NCBI GenBank assembly: GCA_023101725.1
Contig: JALJCO010008719.1
Coordinates: 62,001 to 126,000 of the forward strand
Origin: Atherinomorus stipes
Taxonomy: Eukaryota > Chordata > Actinopteri > Atheriniformes > Atherinidae
DNA length: 64,000 nucleotides
Direction of reading: 5' to 3'
Part shown: one piece after another, positions 11,758 through 22,112 of the stretch
Layout: each line of letters begins with the position of its first letter
How positions within the stretch are numbered: position 1 is the first letter of the stretch
Notes under the pieces: generated by a model
Seen by the model: only the letters and a program-made list of their open reading frames with translations
Database searches by the model: none
Told to the model about the DNA's origin: nothing
Position numbers and translations under genes: made by a program

Positions 11758-12078
11758 AGTGTATGACCTTTTTTTGGGGGTGGGAACTTCTTTTCTTTGG
11801 CCAGGCAGTGCATTGTGATTAGCAAATCGACCCCTTTCCATCAGACATCTGGACCCTACCTGTAATGATGGGCATATCAGTACCCAGGAGTTGATACTTC
11901 GACATCTACCAGGCAAAGAATTGGATTCTATACTTTTTAAAGTATTGCAACACCACTGTGCTAATATAAAACATGTAGTTTGTGTAATTTGTTTTCACAT
12001 ACAATTTCAGGCAACAAAATTACGTGCGAAATCCAGGCCTGGTATATTTCTTCTACATATTCTGTGTCACATGATTAA

Positions 12079-12226
12079 AGGCCCATTTATGTTACGTACG
12101 TAAATGGCAACGTCTGTTTCATGTGTTGCCCTGCGTCGCAGTTTTCATACTTCTATGCGTCTTCTTCGTTTCGATGGTTCATATATACATATATACAGTT
12201 TGTCCACGAGGTGGCAGTACTGCGTT
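12079..12226. mobile_element. Left terminus of a TTAA-type element (AGGCCCATTTATG)
   Basis: TTAA at 12075-12078 is followed by AGGCCCATTTATGTTACG. An inverted counterpart, CATAAATGGGCT then TTAA, occurs at 22097-22112. The piece runs until an hAT insertion at 12227 and appears to resume after 14022. Whether the two ends bound one heavily invaded element or belong to two partial copies is unresolved; the right end of the hAT-like element at 14563 favours two copies. Confidence 0.45.
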
Positions 12227-12408
12227 TAGGGATGGGTGCCGAAATCGGTACTTTTATTGGTACCTACCGAACTCAGTCGGTACTACCGGGTACCGATTCA
12301 CGTAAAATCAAACGGTACCATGTTTCGGTACCTAAATGCATCCTTTTTAACGTGAGGTAGTGGAAGAGTTTGTTATTTCTGTGCCACACGTGAACGTTGC
12401 AATGTAAA

Positions 12409-12854
12409 CAATGTAAACATACTCCTCTTACGCACATGAGCAACCCATTACACCCAGTTTCCCTCTAAATGGGAAATGCAGGAAAAAAGAGTGATGGGGG
12501 TAAAGGAATGGGGGGTTTAAAGTGAAAGGCAAATGTTGTCATTGACTCTCTACCAAACCCCATTCACATTCCCCCTTTTATGTGTGTATAAAAGGGGGAC
12601 GTAACATATATACATACATATATATATATATATACATATATGTATACACACACACACGCACACCACACACACATACACACACACAGGTACAACCCAAAAA
12701 ATTAGAATATCCGGAAAAAGTTAATTTATTTCTGAAATTCAACTTAAAAGTTGCAATTTACGTATTGTATAGATAAATAATATGCAAATCAATATATTTC
12801 AAGCTTTTATTTGTGTGGATGTTGCTGATTAGGACTTGCAGCTTACGAAAACCT
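12409..12854. repeat. 443-bp duplicated segment, copy 2
   Basis: This is the near-identical copy of 7066-7508, in the same orientation, placed inside the hAT at 12227-14013. At the left junction the sequence reads CAATGTAAA twice (hAT-side CAATGTAAA at 12400-12408, then the copy's CAATGTAAACAT), suggesting microhomology at the join. At the right junction the Tc1 TIR is cut at GAAAACCT and followed by unrelated TGCATCGCAG. No TIR or TSD frames the copy, so it did not arrive by ordinary transposition. Confidence 0.85.
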
Positions 12855-12865
12855 TGCATCGCAGC

Positions 12866-13102
12866 ATGACATCAGCAGCAGCGGCCGCATGTTCAGTCAG
12901 AAGCTTTCCTGGCTTCACTTCTCTAAAACATCAAGTTCGCTGCATTATTTGTGATGCCAGCAGCGGGAACACGTCTGATCTGAGAAAGCAGCAGATTAAA
13001 CACAATATTCTTTTCAAAGTTCTGTTCCCCACGCATCGTCCGCAGCCCGCAGAAAAAAAGAGGGAGAAGTCCGTCAGCGCCTCGGCGGCTGAACAGATGT
13101 AA
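12866..13102 (+). pseudogene. hAT transposase N-terminal (BED zinc finger) remnant
   Basis: From the ATG at 12866 the frame encodes 78 residues containing RCIICDASSGNTSDLRKQQI followed by KH. This is the shape of a BED finger (C-x2-C … SSGNTS.L..H…H) that binds transposon ends in hAT transposases. The first zinc-binding histidine appears replaced by glutamine. The stop codon at 13100-13102 follows soon after, and no catalytic domain is present in the rest of the 1.8-kb element. It is therefore an internally deleted derivative of an autonomous hAT. Confidence 0.65.
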
Positions 13103-13531
13103 TCGGGGGCAGATAATAACCAGCAGGTTCACAAACTGCCGTTCAAGAACTTAATACGATGTGAATATTTACGGAGTTCAGCATCAACCAAGACAGTAAA
13201 GCAGTTCTGGGGTGACGCGCATGTCACGTCTCTCCCTCCCTCCCTTGGTCGCATCCCACATCTTTATTAAACTCTTCATCACAGCGGAGTTTCCACACGC
13301 GAGTGCACCAGCCACCATACTTACATCTGATAAATAAGAGTCTGCGTCTCTGAAACAGCTTGTTGGTTTAACCAGCACGGCAGAAACTGTCTGCATCAAG
13401 TTAGTAAACTGATCCCTGCAGCAGGTTTACAGCCTCCAGACCTGCGCAATACGCCGCCACAGAATCAGTTTAGTGTTAGAGAATATTCCGTCTTTTTTCT
13501 CATTATATTATTCTGTCATTATTATTATTAT

Positions 13532-13785
13532 TTCGTCTGGAACAAACTCCCAGAAAGTCTCAGATCAGCTGAAACACTTCTAAAGTTCAAATCTGCACGG
13601 CTCTATGCTCTCTCTTTTCAATCTTAAATATTTTTAATGTTTATCATTTTAAAATCATACTTCTACTTTTTTGTTTTTAATCATTTTCCCTTTTGCACCG
13701 CGCTGCAATGCTTGGTTTATCTAAAGCACTTTGAATTTTCCTGTAGGCTACATGAAAAGTGCCGTATAAAAAAACTTGCCTTGCC
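13532..13785 (+). mobile_element. L2-like LINE 3' fragment
   Basis: The frame VWNKLPESLRSAETLLKFKS is the characteristic C-terminal end of an L2-type reverse-transcriptase ORF. It is followed by an AT-rich 3' UTR with AAAGCACTTTGAATTT and a tail of the type GTGCCGTATAAA…CTTGCCTTGCC. The fragment is 5'-truncated, as is usual for target-primed reverse transcription, and lies inside the hAT at 12227-14013. Confidence 0.7.
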
Positions 13786-14563
13786 ATTAAGTTTCCCTGT
13801 TACCAGACGCTCTGACATCATAGAGAAACAGCTGGATTTTGCTTTAATATATTATAAAAAAAATTCTATGTTGAGAATGAGAAATAAATCTGTTATTGCC
13901 ATATAAACACACATAAAAGTACCGAAAACTGGTACCGTTTGGTACCGGTACCGATGCGCAGGTACCGAAAGTTGGTACCATATCGATTCAAATGTGAAAG
14001 GTACCCATCCCTAACTGCGTTCATAGTTAATTTCCTTGTTTTGATGTGAGTCTGCACCGCTTGGTGTCAGTAATGTAGATATGAGTGTATTTTCGGACAC
14101 ACTCTCACAGCCTCCCCTCAAAAGCTCCAGTAATGTCTACAGATGCTCTTGTTTGTTTGGGATCTTCTTTCTCAGGTGCTTTTATTGGGCGATTTAGCAT
14201 CGGCGGTTTTGTATGGTTTTCGTCCGGTTCCTGTTCTTCTTCTCTGGTTTGTTCCTGCATATCACCCACACAGCTCAACACTGACCCCACGGTTTCCGGT
14301 GGTATTGCTCCGTCTTCTGCGTAAAGTTTTCTACTTGTCAACATTAAAACAGTTTTCTACACCTCATTATTGCTCACAATAACTTTCAAAATCATCAATG
14401 TCTATGCAAAATTATCAAAAGACAATCCTTAAACTGGATTAAATTGAGCTGGTGACAGTGATGCTGGAAAAATTGTGATGCACCTAAACTGGTGCTGGTG
14501 CACCCAAATTAAAGAGTTAGACACACCAGAGCTACAAGTGCTGAAAGTTAGTCTAAAGCCCTG

Positions 14564-15950
14564 ATAATACCAGTAACTTGCAAAGCAAAGTGCCAGAAAC
14601 ACATTCTTCTCACTCCTTTACAGCTTGACTAAAGCACCAAGAGTTATGATGAAGTTTAATCATTTGTGACTGCATCACAGGGTGCAAATACACTGAATTC
14701 TCAGATGACCACACTCAAAGAACTAAAGACAACAGGCTCTTGAAATGTTTTTTTTATAAAAACATAAAATGAACAATTCACTTCAGCTTCACAAGAGGCT
14801 GGAGTTAATTATGCCTTTATCTGAACTGGACGGCATGTCAAGATCAAGGTGTTAAAGATGTGGTGAGACATCTGTGGTTTCTTCATGATGGTGCAGGAAG
14901 ATAAACCGTGGCGAAATCCAGATGCATCACAAGTACCCGTGATGTGTGTGTATGTGTGTTAGAAAGAGGTGTTCACATGATGGTAGAATCCACTACGACC
15001 AAATAGCAGCAGAATCTGGTGGATTACATCAGGAAAAACCACTACGGTAACAGGTTTAGTGTGGAGGGCAACCCCCTGTAGAGTATGTGGGACATCTGCG
15101 TGTGCGTGCTGACAAAGACGACTTATCTATGTTTACTCTTCAGGCATAATGCAGTAAAACACTCTGACAACTAAGTAATGTGGAGCTAAACGCTGCACCG
15201 AAACGAGCCAATTCAGAGGTACGTGTGCCAATCGTTTGTCAGCGACAGTTACGCAAAAACCACAAGAGCTAATTTCATAAAACTCGGTGAAGAAGTGCAG
15301 CATAAGTTAAGGAAGGACCCATTCTATTTGGGGCAGATGATAATTTCTTGGAAACTGCAAAAAAAAAAAAAAACCTGGCGCTGTTGGAGGACGTCCTTTC
15401 CAAGCACCCCTCCGTTTAAAATTCCTTATTTTGTTGTTTTTTTGCAATCATTTATCACTTATGGAAATCATACCAGCTAAGAAAGAAAAGCTGACCACAG
15501 AGATAAATTCAGGCTGAAGATTTCCCAGTTCATTAAGGGTAAGCTCAGCTCTCCAAGTTTAGGTAACTGTTGGTCATCCCATGCCAACATCTGCTTTTAG
15601 AAAAGAAAAAGAAGAAAGGAAGGGGGAGGGAAAAAATCCATGGACAACATGGTCACAAGAACACTTCAGGACGAAATTGTACTTCACAATTTTTGTACTT
15701 TCTGTCTGGTTTTTAATCGTTCTGATCCCAACTCAGCAAACATCACTCTAGGGAGGTTTTTCCAACATCGCAAAGGTTCCCTTCCTTACAGCAACATTTA
15801 GGGTGTGTATGTTTAGCAAAGTTTAAAAACTGTGATCTTGTATCTGTTTTAGAAAAAAAAAAGCTTTATGTTTTGCTTCCAGCAAACTTTAGTTTGGTAC
15901 AAATGCACGGTGGCCCACAGGTGCAAATGTGCTTCATATATAAAAACAAC
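14564..15950. other. Unassigned intronic sequence
   Basis: No gene or element end was recognised. A-rich runs occur at 15358-15372 and 15850-15860. The sequence is otherwise unremarkable. Confidence 0.4.
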
Positions 15951-16140
15951 TGCAACAAGAAAGTGCAGAAAAACTAAAACAAGTGCAACAAGAAAATGCA
16001 GCAGAAACAAAAACAACTGCAACAAGAAAGCAAAAAAGCAGCAGAAACAAAAACAACTGCAACAAGAAAGTGCAGAAAAACTAAAATAAGTGCAACAAGA
16101 AAATGCAGCAGAAATTAAAACAATTGCAACAAAAAAATTG
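15951..16140 (+). repeat. Tandem repeat, ~5.5 units of 33-40 bp
   Basis: The units begin TGCAACAAGAAA and have lengths of 33, 34, 40, 33 and 34 bp followed by a partial unit. Two unit types alternate: one with GTGCAGAAAAACTAAAA and one with ATGCAGCAGAAACAAAAA. This indicates a higher-order dimer of about 67 bp that was itself duplicated. There is no spacer diversity, so it is not a CRISPR array. Confidence 0.8.
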
Positions 16141-18910
16141 TGGCAGTTACTGCGCCGCCTCAACTCGTTGGAAAAACAAAAAACAAAACAAGGAGCCATA
16201 TATGGAAGTGTTTCCTCTACATTCATTGAGGACTGTCGGGCCTAAATCCCACCTGCTGAGTCATGTGTGCTGCATTCCAACCTCCACCGTGCATCAACTC
16301 ACACTTGGAGCATGTCAGACGTCCCCGCATCTCTGCTTGCTGAGAGCATGTGAGCCCCGAAGGTTGTGAATCGACCATAAGGTTTTGAAGATAATTACAC
16401 TTTATAGACAGTATTCTTGAAGAGTGATCCATCTCCATCACAACCGTGAATCAATAAAACGTAGCCTAAAATTGCTTTCACTCCAAGTGGGTGTGCTCGC
16501 AAGTGTGCGCCGTTATCTTTTGTCCTATAAATTCCCGCTGAATTTGGACAGACAGCTGCTCTTTGGGTCTTCACAGGACTTCTCCGGTAATCACAGGTCT
16601 CCTCCGGTTGCTTCCATGGATGCATCCTTCCCTCCATCAGCTGGAACCATGTAAGTTGTTATCGTCTCATTTTAAAGGCTAATTATTTGCCACGAGTTAG
16701 CCAAAAGCTAACGCTGGGAACAAGTGCCTCTCCACTGTCACGCCATGCCTCTGCAGGTCTAAGCCGGTCCTTACAGTTCTGAGTCCGCTCGGATTTCACT
16801 ATATTACACGTAACTTACTTTATGGACATAAATGTTTGAATTTCTTTATCTGTGTGCATTACTTGGGGTGTTGCCAACATCTGGTAAAAAATTTCATGTC
16901 AACTAGAAATATATTTTCTGAAAAAAACGATGTGTTCAATACTTTTTTTCCTGCTGTATATATGCATACATACAGACATACGTATACATAAATGTATGTA
17001 TGCTGAGCACAATATTGTTTCTTTAAAATACTTACAGACGTATTTTTCAATATATTTTTCTATTTTTTATGTATTTGTTCATGTTTATTGAAACTTTGTT
17101 CATTGTAGTAAAAAAAAAAAGTTGTGATAAGCACATTTGTTTTAATTACTTGAAGGCAAAACACTACTGTAAGCAGATCTTATTCATTTATCTGTTCAGG
17201 TTTTTATGTTGTAGAGATGAATATTTCAATAAAAGTGGATATGTTAAAGAAATATGGGAAAAAAATCCATTTTTTTTCTTTTTCTTTTTTTTAATAAGTT
17301 TCCGTGGTATCGAATTTGGTGTCCAATATCGTGGAAATTCACAGGTATTGGTATCGACATCTGACTTTCTGGTCTTTACTGACTCCTTTAAATAAGAACA
17401 TTCTCTTATAGATCACATCTAGTTTATCATGTCTTTACCTTATATTGCATTATCTAGAAGGGCCCACAGGAGTGAAAGAAAACTAGGAGAGGCAGGAAAC
17501 GCTGAGGAGGGTAGGAGAGGAGAAGAGATGCAGCCTGATGATTGCAAACAGCCGACACAGTCAGACCCCAGGGTGGGTCACACATTCACTCTCACTTCAT
17601 CTCACACAAACGCACACTATTCTGCCCACTTGTGCCTGTGTCTAAACTTTCTGATAGAAGAGGAGGAAATGTTCCAGGAAGGGATGAAGAACGTCAGTAC
17701 CAAATTGACAAGTACAGCACTCCTGTTCTCAGAGGAAATCTGATGAATAAAAACTAAACTATTTACTGATTATGTAAGCTCCAGGAAACTAGTTGAAATG
17801 ACATTCAAGCATCAGGAGTTAGGCTAACTAGATATGACAAAAAAATAAAAAAAATATTGCTAAGCATGAGAGAAGGAGAAAAGTGAGTCATCTCTCTGTA
17901 AAAGACCAATAAGTGGCAATGAGAGTCACCCACGAACCAACAGCATCTTGTTATGGGTTCATTCAGGGTCGTGACCCCAGCACTCCCTCCAATTACAAAG
18001 ACATCTCAACATTACGCCAGTGGTCAAATAACTTGGTGAGCTCTGGCAAGAAGTGGGGCCGGAGGGGGACCGGTTTTCAGCCTGGGAGTCCCACATTCAA
18101 AGCCAGCCCACTTCATATTTATGTGGAGGAAACCGGATAAATTAAACAACAGTTTAGTTCTGATGATCCTGCAGCTTTTAGCAGTAGGTCTTTTTAAAGT
18201 TTAAACAAGGTTTACTGTTTTTCTACCAGTCTAAAAGAAACTGCTGGTTTCTGATGGTGGATATGAGGGTTTCATGTTCAGCTATGGCAAACATGACAGC
18301 CTCCGTTCTCTGGTTCCAGTGAGTTATCGATTAAAGCCATTTCAAATATGATTTAGTGTTGAGATGCATTCATTCTTGTACTAGGGAAGGACTTACTTGA
18401 AAAAACTCTTCCGTGTTGTTAATCAGGCCAGCAAAATCACTGGTTTACCACAAACTTCTTTCTGAACTGGATAATCGCTCTGAGATCAGGAAGCCATCCT
18501 GATCAACCCTCCTAAATAAAAGGAATGAGGCCTCTCAACACCGCGGTCTCTTTTTTACTTTTTCTGAGAGTATTTTAATCTTGGGTCAAGGCACCTTTTC
18601 CTCCTGTCATTTGCAGTAGGAAAGCATGCGTATCAAGCTGCTGCTTGATTTATAGTACTGTGAAAACCACAACAACTGTGACAGTTTTCTGACCTCCAGT
18701 TTTGAAAAATCACGTGATGTAAACATGTTTCTGTGCATGTCAGACAGGAACATTCTGCTTCAATGTCAGCGCCAGTACATGCCAGATCGAAATAGATTAG
18801 TTACCATGTAGTTATAATGGTACCATCAGTCTCAACTGTTCCCCCTTTTTCTCAGTTTTTTCTTTTTGCTGATCAAAGTCAGCTTTACAGCTCAACACTT
18901 TCTCCACGGT
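16141..18910. other. Unassigned intronic sequence
   Basis: No gene was recognised. The GGTATCGA…GGTATTGGTATCG sequence around 17305-17360 resembles the subterminal part of an hAT element, but no end or TSD could be defined. A TA/CA-rich stretch lies near 16955-17000. CAGCTCAACAC…CCACGG at 18887-18909 is about 85% similar to 14271-14294 in the same orientation. Confidence 0.4.
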
Positions 18911-21425
18911 TAGGGTTGGGCATCGAGAATCGAGTATTGACAGGAACCGGGACGAACGCTACGATTCTCCTGGAATCATTCAAATCTTTTAATTTTAAAT
19001 ATAAAATGTGTGTTTCTCATTCTTAAAGGGACTTGAGGCAGGAATTTGAAAAAAAACAAACATGAATGTCCCTTTTTTTCATACAAATGGGTGATGAAGC
19101 GCTAAATACCAAAACTAACGTTTCCACCCACGTTTCTCTCCGTTGCCTTGAACAGGCTGTGTGCTGCAAAATGCGCTGCAATTCGGTGTCCGAATTTCCC
19201 GCGCTGCTTCGCGGACATGACGTCAAATGACGCTACATCCGCCGTTTTGATGCAGAAAAAAGACAATCACGTTAAATAAAAACACTGTAAGCGATAGTTA
19301 CAGATTCTTCTGCCGTCAGAATATGATCTAGATCAACTGAAAGACCACTAAAAATTGTAACTACGAAGAAAAAGCTTAGTAAACAAGATTATAGCTTTCC
19401 AGCTCTGCCATGCGGACGTGACGTAACATGACGCTACATCCGCTGTTTTGATATAGGACGAAGCCGGTCGCGGTAAATTCAAACACTGTAAGCGATTGTT
19501 ATGGATTATTCTGCCATCAGCAAACGATCCAGATCAACTGAAAGACACTAAAAAGTGTAACTACGGAGAAAAAGGTGAGTAAACAACATTATAGCTTCAG
19601 TTTGTGCTCCTGTGACGGCTTGGCCCGTGGCTGCAGTTACCTGAAGCGGCAGTCGCGAGTTTCGTTTCTTAATCTTGCCTCAAGTCCCTTTAAATGTGAT
19701 TGGCTGAGCTGCGTTCCAAGAACGTGGTAAAACAGACTGTAACCCACACGTAGATCCGATAGACTGCAGCACAAAATATCCCTGCGCCACAACAAACAGA
19801 TGTTGCGTTGCCTGGCAACTACCTGCTCTGTGTTCAACCCACTTGTTGATTACATTTGTTTTTAGACTTTTGTAGCCTTTGTGGTGAATTTTGATTTTTT
19901 GGGTGTCCTGAACCTGGATGAGGAGTTGGAGATGACAGCGCAGATTTCACCGCGGGCATGTTGCATGGCATTAGCATTTGCAGCCGACATCATATGTCTG
20001 CACAAAAACACCTGCCGCCAAACGCACACCACCGTTTTTCAAACATTAAACATTATTTTTACAGTGCTATTAATGGAAGTAACAACATTAATGAACCCAG
20101 ATAGCCTGAATTGATGAGAGCTTCTCGGGGCTTATTGCTTTATTATAATTTTCGATGCCCAGAGCGCGGAACACCATAGAATCTGCTAGAAGCAGAACGT
20201 TTGTTAGTGCAGATTTTCTGGTATACCTGATTACACTGACGCACGCGGCACAACTCGGCGTCTTTGTCACTATATTGAGCGAGTTTTCAGACCCTCTGAT
20301 GACTTTCTTTTGATTAGGCTCGTGCAAAGACGCCATTGCTACATGGATCACATGGTATGACATGTCACTTTTCCGCACCAGTCTGCCATGTTTTAGGGCA
20401 AGCTATGGGTTGCCATAGTAACTTAGCCAAAAAAGCTGGGGAAGAGCGAGACACACGAGGCGAACTACGGCAGATATATTCATTTATTTTATCTCAGAAG
20501 CTTTCTTATGGAACAGAGCAGGAGAAAGAGCTGGTACCTTTAGGGACTTGTACCAGCCAAGCGGCACCGCCTGGTTACACCGGAGACCAGTGAGCCCTGT
20601 TGATTTCACTTTGAAATACAAAAAAGAAAAAGAAACAATGCCGTTAACTCCTGCCCTGTTGGCAGCCGATCCGCTCGACTGTAACATGTTTGGTCTGGCA
20701 TCATCAAACGAAGTGATAATAAACCTTTGACACTTATTTGTTAACTTTCCGGCTGGGGCGGGACTCGGGGAGGAGTTACGCAGCGAAACGTCACATTCTC
20801 GAGCTTAATAAAGCCGCTGGCGACACGTCCAGTGACATTTTCTGGTCTTATTGGAGACTGTTAGAGATCGACGAGAAAGAACGTTTCATTTACTGCGCGC
20901 TGCCGCGGCCCCTCCCCCGTCTCATTGCACACACTAGAGGCTGCAGGAAGCATCAGACGCAGCAGCAGATATTCACCTCTGCTCCATGAACCAGACTTAA
21001 AATAAAACTCAAAGCTGCCTCTGATTGTCAGATATTAAAGCTTCTTAATGAAGAATGTGGACAGAAACATTTATTTCAAAACACTGTAACGTGTAGTAGA
21101 CTCTTAAACAGAAAATAGCCGGTTTAACAGTTTGTTCTTAAAATGCTGAACTTTAACCAGGTCTATTCAGGTTTGGCCAGGGATCTTTTGTTTTTTTTAG
21201 TTGAAATGCAATCAAATGGCTTTGGCCAGGACATAAATACAGCTAGAGTTTACTAGATCAATATCCCTGCCTGTTATTTGATTTAGTTGTCCACAAAAAA
21301 AGGAAATGTAAACTTTTTTTTTTACCCTACCCTTAAAAGAATTGAAATTGAGAATTTTTAGGAACTGTAACCGAAAGTAGGGAATCGAAACAAAACTGTT
21401 AAAATTCAAATTATCTCCATTCCTA
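18911..21425. mobile_element. hAT element, 2.5 kb, 8-bp TSD (TCCACGGT/ACCGCGGT)
   Basis: The left end TAGGGTTGGGCATCGAGAAT and the right end ATTATCTCCATTCCTA are hAT-like. The flanks TCCACGGT and ACCGCGGT match at 6 of 8 positions. The interior includes a GC-rich block at 20740-20960 and a nested TTAA element at 19027-19689. No complete transposase was found. Confidence 0.75.
19027..19689 (+). mobile_element. TTAA-flanked element, family A copy 1, internally duplicated
   Basis: The element is flanked by TTAA (19023-19026 and 19690-19693), with ends AGGGACTTGAGGCA…TGCCTCAAGTCCCT. Related copies are at 30950-31426 and 32192-33016, with a fragment at 31689. Only in this copy is a ~200-bp internal block (GACGT.A.ATGACGCTACATCC … GTAACTACG.AGAAAAAG) present twice in tandem, at about 19190-19400 and 19400-19595. 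No coding capacity is apparent. Confidence 0.82.
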
Positions 21426-21452
21426 ACCGCGGTTGCCGATGGTATTGTTCAG

Positions 21453-21979
21453 TAGGGATGCACAATATTGGAATTTTGGCCAATATCTGATATGCCGATA
21501 TTTTAAAACTCATGTGGGCGATAATTAATATCGATACCAATATTCAAGCTGAAAAATAAATTATGTAATATTCATTTCTTGTGCAAAATTAGAAAAATAC
21601 GTCAACTTGTTTTATGTATAACAAGTCAAACTGAATGACAGTTGTTCAAACAAAACTAACAGGATATGTGCGTTATATCCTCGAACGACCTGGATATTCT
21701 TCTCCCTGAGAAAAACAAACAAACAAACAAAAACCCAATAACAGGATATTTGGTTATTTACACAAATGACCGTGTATAAACTCTGTTCAGACAGAACATC
21801 CTAAAAGAAACTGTCTTTAGAAGTTTTAAAGTCTGTAAAAAGAAGTTTTTTTTTTTTTTAGACTTTAGAAACAGCGGTAGCGGTATAAATATTGGTTAAA
21901 TACCAGTGGGGTGGCCGATATCCTCTACTCAGTTTTAAGGCCGATACCAAGAGGGAGCCGATTATATCATGCATCCCTA
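21453..21979. mobile_element. hAT MITE, perfect 8-bp TSD (TTGTTCAG)
   Basis: The left end TAGGGATGCACAATATTGG pairs with the right end TCATGCATCCCTA. TTGTTCAG flanks both sides exactly (21445-21452 and 21980-21987). The 527-bp element carries GGCCGATATC motifs in its subterminal regions and no transposase. It lies 27 bp from the hAT that ends at 21425. Confidence 0.88.
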
Positions 21980-22112
21980 TTGTTCAGTTTTATGCATTAA
22001 GTGACAGATGAACAAGACCCCCCGAAAGTGGATAAAATTATGTGCGTAACCAATGCAGGAGACGGACGGATTTGCATGTCCATTTTCTGCATCGAGCATA
22101 AATGGGCTTTAA
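21980..22112. mobile_element. Right terminus of a TTAA-type element (CATAAATGGGCT-TTAA)
   Basis: GCATAAATGGGCT followed by TTAA at 22109-22112 is the inverted counterpart of the terminus at 12075-12091, with a one-base difference in the G/C run. The two hATs at 18911-21425 and 21453-21979 inserted into this element. Its left partner is uncertain. Confidence 0.45.

Larger units (their letters stand above)
10294..11810 (+). mobile_element. Tc1 element interrupted by a TTAA element
   Basis: The left end CACTGCCCGGGCAAAAACAA, preceded by TA, pairs with the right end TTTGGCCAGGCAGTG. These are the CACTGCC(T)GGCC-type ends of a fish Tc1 family. The right flanking dinucleotide is CA, an altered TA. 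The element carries a broken plus-strand transposase and a 622-bp TTAA-flanked insertion at 10689-11310. Confidence 0.8.
12227..14013 (+). mobile_element. hAT element with perfect 8-bp TSD (ACTGCGTT)
   Basis: The left end is TAGGGATGGGTGCCGAAATC and the right end GGTACCCATCCCTA; both subterminal regions are packed with GGTACCG/CGGTACC motifs. The 8-bp sequence ACTGCGTT flanks both sides exactly (12219-12226 and 14014-14021). The 1787-bp element contains a BED-finger transposase remnant, the second copy of the 443-bp segment (12409-12854) and an L2-like LINE tail (13532-13785). Confidence 0.9.
9773..14563. mobile_element. Possible outer hAT-like element hosting a nest of insertions
   Basis: The left end CAGGGCTCTGGAGTACGATT and the inverted right end (…AGTTAGTCTAAAGCCCTG, ending 14563) share CAGGGCT.T.GA and then a GTGTG.CTAAC block, the pattern of a fish hAT family. 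The 8-bp flanks CATATAAT and ATAATACC do not match convincingly, which weakens the pairing. If correct, this element received a Tc1 (10294-11810), a sequence with a TTAA-type end (12079) and an hAT (12227-14013), each with further insertions. Confidence 0.4.

Noticed and set aside
14085..14344. Overlapping 79-codon frames on both strands
   Set aside because: They lie in transposon-derived sequence, show no domain, and a related segment near 18887 does not preserve the frame.
15951..16140. CRISPR-like array
   Set aside because: The units are contiguous tandem repeats without unique spacers, in an animal genome.
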